Source of the DNA: Hymenobacter terrestris
GTDB taxonomy: Bacteria; Bacteroidota; Bacteroidia; Cytophagales; Hymenobacteraceae
DNA: 64,000 nucleotides
Assembly: GCF_013377905.1 (NCBI RefSeq)
Contig: NZ_JABKAV010000011.1
Coordinates: 34,913-98,912 of the forward strand
Direction: 5' to 3'
In this document: piece by piece, positions 56,615 to 64,000 of the stretch
Position numbering within the stretch: the stretch's first letter is position 1
How the letters are laid out: each line of letters starts with the position of its first letter
Position numbers and translations under genes: made by a program
The notes under the pieces: model-generated
Told to the model about the DNA's origin: nothing
Databases searched by the model: none
The model's input: the letters and a program-made list of their open reading frames with translations, nothing else

Positions 56615-57343
56615 ATGATGCAGAAAAGTGAGTTTCTCCGTTTGATCCAGGCCAACATCAACGCTCACGGCTACCATGTCACGGTGGTAACTGGCGGAGC
56701 CTTGCCTCGCTATGCCTACACCATCGGCTGTGTCCTAATAGTCGGTGCCGAATTGGTCTTTGCTGGCGGCGAGTACTATTCCCAAGCTCAGATCAGGGAA
56801 ATCCTAGACGCCTTCGTGTCCCGCCTCTCCAGGGAACCCATCGACGCGGGTTTCTCGGTATGGCTCGGCTTGTTGGGCACATTTACGCTGGCACCTGTGG
56901 ACGCCTCGTGGCGCAACCGAGTGCTGTTGGGTGCTGTGGACTACCACGCGCAACCCGACCTACTGGTGTGGCAAATTGTGCCCGAGGGCCTACACCGCAC
57001 GTTGGACGTGCCCGAAATGGCACAGGCTTTTGACGCCACGGCCCAGCCCGTGTGGCAGTGGCTGGACCGCCCGTGGCCCTTCCCGGTTCCGGCCCATTCC
57101 ATGGTCCTGACTGAGGTGCAGGTGTTGCGGGGGGCGGCCGCCACGGAGATGATGCGGTGGGAGGCGGACGATTGGGAAATCTTCGCCGGAGCCGGGCCGG
57201 AAGTTCCTGCAGCGGACCGACGCATGGTGCCCCTGGGCGTGCTATTGGGCATCGACCCTACCCTAGAACCGGCGGTGTACCTCCCCATCGGTAAAGGCTT
57301 ATGGCGAGATATCGAAGCACTAGAATGGAACGAGTGGGGGTAA
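56615..57343 (+). CDS. DUF4262 protein
   Basis: A 242-residue soluble protein of the DUF4262 type. YHVTVVTGGALPRYAYTIGCVL matches the family's YTIGL-like strand, and ELVFAGGEYYSQAQIREILDAF follows. The rest is aromatic and acidic with no other match (LRGAAATEMMRWEADDWEIFAG, PAVYLPIGKGLWRDIE). It begins the accessory part of the window, and base use is less biased here. Role unknown; family members occur next to toxin-like and immunity genes. Confidence 0.75.
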   Translation: MMQKSEFLRLIQANINAHGYHVTVVTGGALPRYAYTIGCVLIVGAELVFAGGEYYSQAQIREILDAFVSRLSREPIDAGFSVWLGLLGTFTLAPVDASWRNRVLLGAVDYHAQPDLLVWQIVPEGLHRTLDVPEMAQAFDATAQPVWQWLDRPWPFPVPAHSMVLTEVQVLRGAAATEMMRWEADDWEIFAGAGPEVPAADRRMVPLGVLLGIDPTLEPAVYLPIGKGLWRDIEALEWNEWG

Positions 57344-57425
57344 TACCCCTCATTCACCATCCGACCGTTTATGTGAACTGTTGTAAGTTGTCCCTCCTTA
57401 CTGTCAGCTGCCTTTGCGTACGATA

Positions 57426-57824
57426 ATGACCAAATGCGTTTGTGTAGTGATGCTCGTTCTTCTTGGATACGCCTGCCCCTCTTTTGGGCAAGCGCCAAGT
57501 CACCAAGAGAAGGAAGTCGCACAGGCCTGGCACCGGCTGCTCAAGCAACTGGAAACCGGCTCACTTGCTGCGAGCAAGGGACTCATGACCGATTCCGCCT
57601 TTGCCTCGCTGATGCAGGGAGTCAAGCCAACGGCGTACGCCGAAGAGCTGCGCCGCTTCGCCGTGCGGTGTCAACAGGAGCCGCTGAGAGTCCGGCTCCT
57701 GAGCCCGACCGAAGCCGCGCTGGCAGTGGGCCGACTAGACCTAGAGGCCGGGTACTACCCCTCAGGATTCCACATCGAGTACCGAGTAGGCAAGTGGCAG
57801 CTAGTGGCGTATTACCCTAGCAAA
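57426..57824 (+). CDS. Small exported protein of unknown function
   Basis: A ~132-residue protein starting at ATG 57426 with a signal peptide (VVMLVLLGYACPSFGQ). The mature part is helical (EKEVAQAWHRLLKQLETGSL) and ends in a strand-rich segment (FHIEYRVGKWQLVAYYPS). A TGCCTTTG box just before the start, with TTG 18 bp upstream, gives a nearly leaderless transcript. I know no family. Location: periplasm or cell surface. Confidence 0.65.
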
Positions 57825-57876
57825 TAAGGATATAACGCTCCTTTAATTGAACGCGCCCTGTGCCTGATCAGGCCCG

Positions 57877-58224
57877 TTAAGCGGCCTCTAAAATGAAGTC
57901 GGCGGGAATGCCCAGGCGCTGGTAGAGGCGCTTGGCCAAGTCCAGGTTGATGCGGCGGCCCTGCAGTACGTCGCTCAGGCGCGAGGCCGGGATGCCCAGC
58001 AGCGCGGCCAGATTCTTCTTGTTGAGCTTGCGCCGGTACATCTCCAGCTCCAGCCGGCCCACCAGCGTCCGGGGCTCGGGCAATTCGTAGCCCTGCCCCT
58101 TTTCGTAGGCACTGATGGCGTCGCGCAGTGCCCGCATGGGCGCCAGGTCCGCGGGTTCGTGGTCCATCCAGGCCGTGAACTGGTCCAGGGCCTGTTGGTA
58201 GTCGGCTTGGGTGCGAATGTCCAT
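57877..58224 (-). CDS. higA: HigA-family antitoxin
   Basis: A 115-residue antitoxin. ATG 58224 begins MDIRTQADYQQALDQF. The C-terminal XRE helix-turn-helix reads LEMYRRKLNKKNLAALLGIPASRLSDVLQG. Acidic N-terminus typical of HigA antitoxins. It follows the toxin gene by 53 bp on the same strand, as in higBA loci, and would neutralise HigB and repress the promoter. Two direct repeats upstream of higB are operator candidates. Confidence 0.9.
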   Translation of the reverse strand: MDIRTQADYQQALDQFTAWMDHEPADLAPMRALRDAISAYEKGQGYELPEPRTLVGRLELEMYRRKLNKKNLAALLGIPASRLSDVLQGRRINLDLAKRLYQRLGIPADFILEAA

Positions 58225-58277
58225 GAGTAAGAAGCGTATAAAATGGGAGAGAATCAACGGGTGCTCAACGCGGGTGC

Positions 58278-58571
58278 TCAAACGGTGTCGGCGTCGATGT
58301 TGTCGTACTGCTGGTGCGTGCCCACAAAGCGGACGAACACGGTACGGGTGGCGAAGTGCAGCCGGGCCACCAGGCGGTAGCGGTTGCCCCGGATGTTGAA
58401 CACGTAGCGCCCGTCGCGGGTGTAGTCGGCCGTGTTGTAGTCGCGCACCACATCCGCGTGCCGGGCCCAGTCGCTTTCCTGTACGAAGGCGTACCAGGCA
58501 CTCAGCGCTTCTTTCGCATCGGGGTGCTGCTCCCAAAACTCCCACAGCGGCTTCTGGGAAATGACGACCAT
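58278..58571 (-). CDS. higB: HigB-family toxin
   Basis: A 97-residue mRNA interferase of the RelE/HigB fold. ATG 58571 gives MVVISQKPLWEFWEQHPDAKEAL, the usual HigB start; the body shows WYAFVQESDWARHADV, NIRGNRYRLVARLHF and FVRFVGTHQQYDNIDA, the closing family signature. It cuts mRNA on the ribosome when free of HigA. A GTGCCTTTG box overlaps the region just upstream of the start codon (58573-58580). Confidence 0.92.
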   Translation of the reverse strand: MVVISQKPLWEFWEQHPDAKEALSAWYAFVQESDWARHADVVRDYNTADYTRDGRYVFNIRGNRYRLVARLHFATRTVFVRFVGTHQQYDNIDADTV

Positions 58572-58588
58572 ACCCAAAGGCACGATGC

Positions 58589-58647
58589 ACAGTTCTGGAA
58601 TTGATAATTTCCTCCTGAAATATGTAATTACAGTTTCTGGAAATTAG
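58589..58647 (-). promoter_or_regulatory. Direct repeats upstream of higB
   Basis: ACAGTTCTGGAATTGAT (58589) and ACAGTTTCTGGAAATTAG (58630) are near-copies 41 bp apart. Their place just upstream of higB suits HigA operators; unproven. Confidence 0.45.
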
Positions 58648-58707
58648 TTCCCCACTTAGAACGTCTCCTCTTGCTCCAGCAGCATAATCAAGTGAAGATA
58701 ATCACGG

Positions 58708-60375
58708 TTACGACAGCCCCGTGATGACGCCGTCGTCGTCGATGTCCATGCCCTCGGAGGCGGGCACGGCCGGCAGCCCGGGCATGCGCAGCAGGGAGCC
58801 GAGAAGGGGGATGACAAAGCCGGCCCCGGTGGCCAGCTCAAATTCGCGCACCGTCACGCGGAAACCCACTGGCCGGCCGATGAGCTTTTCGTTGTCGGAA
58901 AACGACTTCTGCGTTTTGGCCATGCAGATGGGCAGGTGGGCAAACCCCAGCCGGTTGATGCGGCGAATATCGGCTTCGGCTTTGGGCGAGTAATCCACCC
59001 CGGCAGCTCCGTAAATTTCCCGGGCAATGGTCTCGATTTTGGCCTTGATGGGCTGGTCCCAGGCGTACAAGGGCCGGAAGCGGTTAGCGCCGCTCGCGAT
59101 GCTGGCCAGCACGGCCTCGGCCAGCCGGGTGGCGCCGGCGCCACCCTCGGCCCAGCTGGTACTCACTACGGCCTGCACCCCCATATTCTGGCACAGGCGC
59201 TGCACCAGGGCCACCTCCTCGGCTGTGTCGCTTACGAAGTGGTTGATGGCCACCACGGGCTGAAATCCAAACTTTTGGGCGTTTTCCAGGTGCTTTTCGA
59301 GGTTGGCAAACCCCTGCTCACACCGGGCCAGGTCGGGGGTGTTGATTTCGACGGGCGGGGCCCCGCCGTGGTGGCGCAGGGCCCGGATGGTGGCCACCAT
59401 CACCAGGGCCGCCGGCGCCAGTGCTGCGTAGCCGCACTTGATGTTTAGGAATTTTTCGGCCCCCAGGTCGGCGCCGAAGCCGGCTTCCGTCACCACGTAG
59501 TCGCCCAGCGAGAGGCCCATGCGAGTGGCCAGCACCGTATTAGTGCCCTGAGCAATATTGGCAAAGGGCCCGCCATGTACCAGGGCCGGGTTGCCTTCCA
59601 GAGTTTGCACCAGATTGGGCTGCAGGGCGTCGCGCAGCAGGATGGCCATGGCTGCCTCCGCCTTCAGCTGGCGGGCGTACACGGGCTCGTTCGTGTAGGT
59701 GAACCCGACGAGGATGTTGCCGAGCTTGGCCTTCAAATCGGCCAGGCTGGTGGCCAGGCACAGGATGGCCATCACCTCCGAGGCGGCCGTGATGTTGAAG
59801 CCGTCGCTGCGCATCACCCCATTGGCTTTGCCGCCAAGGCCGATGATGATGTCGCGCAGGCTGCGGTCGTTCAAGTCGATGACCCGCTTCCAGAGCACGG
59901 CGCGTGGGTCGAGGTTGAGCGGGTGGCCCGGCGTGTGGAGGGCGTTGTCGATGAGGGACGCCAGCAGGTTGTTAGCCTTTTCCACCGCGCTGAAATCACC
60001 CGTGAAGTGCAGGTTGATGTCGACCAAGGGCCCCACCTGCGCATGTCCCCCGCCCGTGGCTCCGCCCTTGGCCCCGAACACCGGCCCCACGGAGGGCTCG
60101 CGCAGCACGGCAATGGCCCTTTTGCCCAGCTTGTTCAGCCCGTCGCTCAGGCCGATGGACATCGTCGTTTTGCCTTCGCCCGCCGGGGTGGGCGTCATGG
60201 CCGTGACCAGGATGAGTTGGGCCCGCGCCATCTTTTCCGCGTCAATCAGCGCCAGCGGCAGCTTGGCTTTGTGCTTGCCGTACAGCTCCAGGTCGTCCTC
60301 GGCAATGCCCAGCCGGGTGGCTACGCTCTTGATGGGCGCGAGGGCCACGGATTGGGCAATCGAAAGGTCAGTCAT
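58708..60375 (-). CDS. fhs: Formate-tetrahydrofolate ligase
   Basis: A 555-residue ATP-dependent enzyme that joins formate to tetrahydrofolate, feeding one-carbon metabolism. ATG 60375 starts MTDLSIAQSV. The P-loop is TPTPAGEGKTTMSIGL; also FGAKGGATGGGHAQVGPLVDIN, HGGPFANIAQGTNTVLA and the C-terminal PRP-like STSWAEGGAGATRLAE and AGAGFVIPLLGSL. Length is normal. It lies next to the higBA locus, but transcription looks independent. The start is close to other Fhs proteins. Confidence 0.96.
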   Translation of the reverse strand: MTDLSIAQSVALAPIKSVATRLGIAEDDLELYGKHKAKLPLALIDAEKMARAQLILVTAMTPTPAGEGKTTMSIGLSDGLNKLGKRAIAVLREPSVGPVFGAKGGATGGGHAQVGPLVDINLHFTGDFSAVEKANNLLASLIDNALHTPGHPLNLDPRAVLWKRVIDLNDRSLRDIIIGLGGKANGVMRSDGFNITAASEVMAILCLATSLADLKAKLGNILVGFTYTNEPVYARQLKAEAAMAILLRDALQPNLVQTLEGNPALVHGGPFANIAQGTNTVLATRMGLSLGDYVVTEAGFGADLGAEKFLNIKCGYAALAPAALVMVATIRALRHHGGAPPVEINTPDLARCEQGFANLEKHLENAQKFGFQPVVAINHFVSDTAEEVALVQRLCQNMGVQAVVSTSWAEGGAGATRLAEAVLASIASGANRFRPLYAWDQPIKAKIETIAREIYGAAGVDYSPKAEADIRRINRLGFAHLPICMAKTQKSFSDNEKLIGRPVGFRVTVREFELATGAGFVIPLLGSLLRMPGLPAVPASEGMDIDDDGVITGLS

Positions 60376-60585
60376 GTACAAAAAAGCAGCGGTTCGAGAC
60401 TAATAACAGGGAAGCCCTCGTTATTCTTTCGGACCGTTTTCCTGAACAGCAACCATTCTCTCATACACTCCTTGGGAAAAGCTCGCCTTGTGTAGATTCC
60501 TGAAGCGCTTTAGTTATCGCGCTTTAGGCGGCTGTTCGTGCTCTACATTACATTTACCCTCGTACCAATCAGCCCACTGATTTGA

Positions 60586-60891
60586 ATGCATCCGCTGCCC
60601 CCTAATTCTCCCGTTGTCAAGGAGCGCAAAGAAATGACTGTGCGCGGTCTGCTCACGCTCAACGGGTGCTTGCTTCTGCTCGGCGTCTTGCTCTTCAGCG
60701 GCTTGAGGGACTGGGGTGCCCTCCTGGGGGTAATCCTCCTGGTGCTCTTGTCCGTGCTTGCTAATGGATTTATGTTCTTCAAGGCGCTGCTGCGGCGAGA
60801 ATACCCGCTCGCCCTCTGGTATTTTCTGCTGGCCGCAGGCGCCGCCTGGGCGTATGCGTCAATCAAGATATCAGGCAAAATTGGCGGCTAA
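60586..60891 (+). CDS. Small membrane protein of unknown function
   Basis: A 101-residue protein with three hydrophobic segments (about 22-38, 44-66 and 75-90), so a small inner-membrane protein. ATG 60586 or the later ATG at 60634 are possible starts. No recognisable motif. It stands between fhs (divergent) and a gap with nothing clear. Confidence 0.6.
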   Translation: MHPLPPNSPVVKERKEMTVRGLLTLNGCLLLLGVLLFSGLRDWGALLGVILLVLLSVLANGFMFFKALLRREYPLALWYFLLAAGAAWAYASIKISGKIGG

Positions 60892-61054
60892 GGGTTCCAG
60901 TCCGGTCTAGCCCACAAGGACACCCTAAGACCACACGGCGGCTGGTCGTAGCGGCGCATCCAAACCGTGGGATATGTTGCCCCTCGTAATTCTGAACAGC
61001 GCGCGTTTACCTTGCCACCCTTTACTTGAACGATAATCTCGCGCAAGGCAGCCG

Positions 61055-61258
61055 TTAGCGTTTCTCCCAGCGCTCAGCAAATTCCGGCTTGCTGCCATAC
61101 ATCCACGCCTTGGAGACGGGGTTGACGAGGACCACCTCGGCCGGCCGTTCGTCGTCGGCTTCACTCGTGCCCAGTTCCAGTTCGTACTCCTGGCCGTGGC
61201 GGAAGCCGGCGAACCCGTCCATGCCCCGGAATGTGTATTTCCTCTTCTGAAATTCCAT
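61055..61258 (-). CDS. Small hypothetical protein
   Basis: A 67-residue soluble protein with an even mix of charged and aromatic residues (MEFQKRKYTFRGMDGF, GSKPEFAERWEKR). It could be a beta-rich binding protein; I know no family. Its ATG and local codon use support coding, but the size leaves doubt. Confidence 0.5.
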   Translation of the reverse strand: MEFQKRKYTFRGMDGFAGFRHGQEYELELGTSEADDERPAEVVLVNPVSKAWMYGSKPEFAERWEKR

Positions 61259-61340
61259 GCCGCAAAGCTACGCGGCAGCAACAGGCGGTTTCGATCGTTT
61301 GCGTGAAGCAGTGCAGGGGATAAAAGACGACTTTGCCTGT

Positions 61341-61372
61341 GCTATGCCTATGCTATGCCTATGCTATGCCTG
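61341..61372. repeat. 11-bp tandem repeat (about 2.9 copies)
   Basis: GCTATGCCTAT occurs twice in tandem (61341-61362), then a partial copy. It lies in a non-coding stretch between two minus-strand genes. Confidence 0.7.
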
Positions 61373-61434
61373 CGAAGTGCTGGTGGCAGACATACCGGAT
61401 TTCCGGCACGTTGCCAGCAAGTTTAGTCTCTGGG

Positions 61435-62418
61435 CTACTCGCTCAAAAAGCCCAGTACCTCCTTCATGACCTGCGCCGGGTTTTCCTCGAACAGGTAATG
61501 GCCGTTGTCGAGCAGGCCCACCACCCGCCCGTTGCTGGTCATGGCCGGCACCCCGTACTGCAAGGTCCCGTGGGCCACGTAGCTGGCAATGCCGAGCACC
61601 GGCAGGTGAAGCTGGGTATATGCTTTGGAGTCGGCGATGTCCTGCCCAAGGGCCTGGTACCAGGCGTTGGCCGCCCGAATGTTTTCGGGTTGATTGTAGA
61701 CGGCCGCGTACACCGCCCGGTCAAAGGCCGACATCTTGCTTTCGTCCTTCATCACGTAGGCAAACAGGTAATCCAGCAAGAGCTCGAACCGACCGGCCAG
61801 CAGTTTTTCGGGCAAGCCCTTGATTTGGTTGAAGGCCATCCACCAGATGTAGGGCTGCTGGCCGTCCATTTGGGGGCCAAAGGTGCCCGGCGCGGGCAGT
61901 ATAGGCATCTGCATCATCCCTTCCGACGGGTGGGTGCCATCCACGATGATGAGCTTTTCGGTGGCCTCCGGGTGGTTGTAGGCGAAACTGCTGGCGACCA
62001 TGCCCCCAATGTCGTGGCCCAGCAGGGAAACGGTGCCCAGGCCCAACTGCTGCACCAACTCGTAGACGTCGTGGGCCATGGTTTTTTTGTCGTACCCCGT
62101 CTCGGGCTTGTCAGAGGTGCCCATGCCCCGGTAGTCCACCAGAATCACGCGGTAGTGCCGGGCCAGCTCGGCGGCCACGGGATGAAACGAATACCAGGTC
62201 TGGGGCCAGCCGGGCAGGCAGATGAGGGGTCGGCCGCTGCCGCCTGCCACGTAGTGCAGGCGGATGCCGTTCACCGTGGCGTACTGATTGATAAAACCGG
62301 GCAGCCGCTTCACCAGTTCCTCGTCGGAGTATTCGCGCGGCAAAGCCACCGGCTGGTTTGAGGATTCTTCGCTGAGCGACGGATTGGGGGGGCTGGCGGG
62401 AGAAAGGGGCGTATTCAT
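61435..62418 (-). CDS. Alpha/beta hydrolase (epoxide hydrolase/dehalogenase-like)
   Basis: A 327-residue alpha/beta hydrolase starting at ATG 62418. The nucleophile elbow is LLGHDIGGM with Asp136, as in epoxide hydrolases and haloalkane dehalogenases rather than serine esterases. The oxyanion motif CLPGWPQTW and HYRVILVDYRGMGTSDKP are present, and His307 in DNGHYLFEE is the likely base. A cap region with many Met/Trp covers residues 160-240. It probably sits near an AraC-type regulator transcribed in the same direction, which may control it. Substrate unknown. Confidence 0.88.
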   Translation of the reverse strand: MNTPLSPASPPNPSLSEESSNQPVALPREYSDEELVKRLPGFINQYATVNGIRLHYVAGGSGRPLICLPGWPQTWYSFHPVAAELARHYRVILVDYRGMGTSDKPETGYDKKTMAHDVYELVQQLGLGTVSLLGHDIGGMVASSFAYNHPEATEKLIIVDGTHPSEGMMQMPILPAPGTFGPQMDGQQPYIWWMAFNQIKGLPEKLLAGRFELLLDYLFAYVMKDESKMSAFDRAVYAAVYNQPENIRAANAWYQALGQDIADSKAYTQLHLPVLGIASYVAHGTLQYGVPAMTSNGRVVGLLDNGHYLFEENPAQVMKEVLGFLSE

Positions 62419-62551
62419 GCGAAATGGGTAAGGGAAGTGAGAAGGCTGCAATGCTGCCTGTTTGATTACCTCAAAGGTCCCCCGCGTCGCCGCCGGAATT
62501 TGCCCAATTTCTGCTCAATACTTACACATTCGTGCGGGTTTGGGGCCGGGC

Positions 62552-63379
62552 TCAGCTCTGCTGAAACGCGCGCGGGCTTTGGCCCAGGGCCCGCTTGAAA
62601 GCGGCCGAAAAGTGGGCGGGCGAGGCAAAGCCCAGCGCGTCGCTGATGGCGGCCAGCGGCAGGTCCCCGGCGCGCAGCAACAGTTGGGCGCGGCGGATTT
62701 TCCACTTGAGAACATACTGATACGGCGAGTATCCGGTGGTCTGCTTGAAGCAGCGGGCAAAGTGAAACACGCTCAGGTTGGCCAAGCTGGCCAGGGCTTC
62801 CACCGTCACGGACTGCTCCACGGCCGCCTCCAGGAAAGCGTCGATGCGGGCCAATACCGGGGCCGATAAATTCCGGCCCGCCGCGATGCGCCGCTCAAAC
62901 GTGCCATGATGCGCGATAAGGTGGTAGTGCAGCGTGTTGGCCAGCGACTCACCGTAAAGCCGTCCCAGCGCATGTTCAGCCCCAGCCGCGGCCAGCAGCT
63001 GCCGCCCGAGCCCAGTCAGCAAGCCGTCCTGAAAGCAAAATCGATCCTGCAACGTAAAGCTCGTCAGGTCCAGGCCCTGGCGGGCGTGGTTTTCCAGCGC
63101 CAGCGCATCCACGTGCACCTGGATGACGTCGACGGGGCCGTCCCAGCCCCCAAAGCCGCGCTCCCCGGCTGGGTATAAGCCGGCGTCGCCGGCCTGAAAT
63201 ACCACTTCTTCAACCGCCGTGCCGTGCTGGCGGTGCGAACGCACCGGTTCGATGCCCTGGTGTAGAATAAGCAGGTGCTCGGCTTGGAAGTGAGCCGGTA
63301 GGTGCGTGGCCTCCAATCGGTACTGCTCCACTAACAGCCCTGGCGGCTTGTACTCGATAGAGTCGTCGATGTGGTTCAT
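62552..63379 (-). CDS. AraC family transcriptional regulator
   Basis: A 275-residue regulator starting at ATG 63379 (MNHIDDSIEYKPPG). The N-terminal ~160 residues form a ligand-sensing region. The C-terminus has the double helix-turn-helix: VEALASLANLSVFHFARCFKQTTGYSPYQYVLKWKIRRAQ and the second motif AISDALGFASPAHFSAAFKRALGQSPR. It lies upstream of the alpha/beta hydrolase gene on the same strand, 133 bp apart, so it likely regulates that gene or itself. Ligand unknown. Confidence 0.92.
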   Translation of the reverse strand: MNHIDDSIEYKPPGLLVEQYRLEATHLPAHFQAEHLLILHQGIEPVRSHRQHGTAVEEVVFQAGDAGLYPAGERGFGGWDGPVDVIQVHVDALALENHARQGLDLTSFTLQDRFCFQDGLLTGLGRQLLAAAGAEHALGRLYGESLANTLHYHLIAHHGTFERRIAAGRNLSAPVLARIDAFLEAAVEQSVTVEALASLANLSVFHFARCFKQTTGYSPYQYVLKWKIRRAQLLLRAGDLPLAAISDALGFASPAHFSAAFKRALGQSPRAFQQS

Positions 63380-63535
63380 TAGAGCAGCGGAGTAGCACCT
63401 CATAACGGCGGGAATCGACGAGATGTTCTCGTGGGTATGTCCTTGGGGAGGTTGCCGAACACCTACAAGTAACCGCTTGGGGTGGCCCATTGCGAGCTAA
63501 CCTACCATAGTCTGATTCGACTTTTCGTGGGTAGT

Positions 63536-63560
63536 GAGGTGGTCGGGTAAATGTGGACAG
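63536..63560. mobile_element. Left terminal inverted repeat of IS3-type remnant
   Basis: GAGGTGGTCGGG…TGGACAG matches the reverse complement of the right end at 63976-64000 in 19 of 25 positions, including the outer nine bases. Confidence 0.75.
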
Positions 63561-63574
63561 AATAGGGCTTTATC

Positions 63575-63987
63575 TTTCGAATGCCACGGAAGACAGTCCT
63601 CAACCCGCCAAACGTCGACGTTATGACGCCTCCTTCCGCGCCGAAGTCCTGCATCTGGCAGGCGAGAGCCATTTGACCCGGGCCGCGGGCCGCGCCTGAA
63701 TAGCAGCTCCAAACTACTCTATAAGTGACATAAAGAGGCTCTGAAGCCCGTCGCGGCGACTGCTACGACAACGCCCAGGCCGAGAGCCTGTAGTCCCGCC
63801 TCAAAACGGAGGTGCTCGAACTCCGCGAGGGGCCCGTGTTTACCGATTTAGCCGATGCCCAGCAAAGCGTCGCCGAATATGTTGACTGCTACAATCACGG
63901 CCGGGTGCACTCCAGCCTCGAGTATCAGACACCCTATCGCACTCATCAACAACTCCTTCAACCTACTGCCCTAAACTGTCCAGCCTG
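63575..63987 (+). pseudogene. IS3-family transposase remnant (orfA and orfB pieces)
   Basis: A broken transposase. The first part encodes an orfA N-terminus, PAKRRRYDASFRAEVLHLA, then shifts frame and stops (LNSSSKLLYK). The middle, with most of the DDE core, is missing. The last part, from about 63750, is an orfB C-terminus: RRGDCYDNAQAES, a stop codon in SL-stop-SRLKTE, and YNHGRVHSSLEYQTPY. The DNA is thus an internal deletion with at least two stops and one frameshift. It is not functional by itself. Confidence 0.85.
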
Positions 63988-64000
63988 ATCGGACCACCTC
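63976..64000. mobile_element. Right terminal inverted repeat at window end
   Basis: CTGTCCAGCCTGATCGGACC ends in CACCTC at the last base of the window and pairs with the left end at 63536-63560. The element is about 465 bp from end to end. Confidence 0.75.

Overview
The window looks like a GC-rich chromosome segment of a Bacteroidota bacterium of the Cytophagales/Hymenobacter type. The evidence is the short primary sigma factor without region 1.1, a type IX secretion C-terminal sorting domain on an M1 peptidase, a bacillithiol deacetylase (BshB1), family-specific proteins (DUF3570, DUF4266, DUF4920, START-like, LptF/LptG permease), promoters of the TAnnTTTG (-7) type, and Shine-Dalgarno sites that are nearly always absent. 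The genus is inferred from gene content and style; no database was searched.

Layout. 0-5.6 kb: a truncated lipoprotein gene, then a minus-strand four-gene cluster (thioredoxin-like protein, ApbE flavin transferase, small DUF4266 lipoprotein, DUF3570 outer-membrane protein) and an M23 lipoprotein. 5.9-15.1 kb: HMG-CoA lyase, LutA-like Fe-S protein, dapA, polysaccharide deacetylase, spondin-domain lipoprotein, rhodanese, ligA, DUF4920 and DUF3108-like proteins. 15.3-34 kb: a frameshifted gene, an oxidase subunit III-like protein, M1, M61, M48 and NlpC/P60 hydrolases, App1 protein, topoisomerase IB, a divergent pair of large paralogous lipoproteins, an exonuclease/GIY-YIG protein and a four-helix stress protein. 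A 750-bp stretch at 20.5-21.2 kb may hold an unannotated structured RNA or micro-ORF.

34-55.6 kb is mostly housekeeping: AI-2E transporter, parE-parC, two TPR proteins, thrS-infC-rpmI-rplT, tRNA-Met(CAT), an LptF/LptG permease, rpsO, pnp, rpoD, trxB, an M23/LysM protein and bshB1. infC appears to start at AUA behind an AAGGAG site, and rpsO has a hairpin plus T-tract in its leader.

56.4-64 kb is accessory: a DUF4262 protein, small secreted and membrane proteins, a higBA toxin-antitoxin pair, fhs, an alpha/beta hydrolase with an AraC-type regulator, and an internally deleted IS3-family remnant whose two terminal inverted repeats are both visible, the right one ending at the last base of the window.

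Most transcription units end in long, near-perfect hairpins (up to 31-bp stems), and two still longer inverted repeats (40 and 36 bp) look like dispersed palindromic repeats. No CRISPR array, rRNA operon or prophage was seen.
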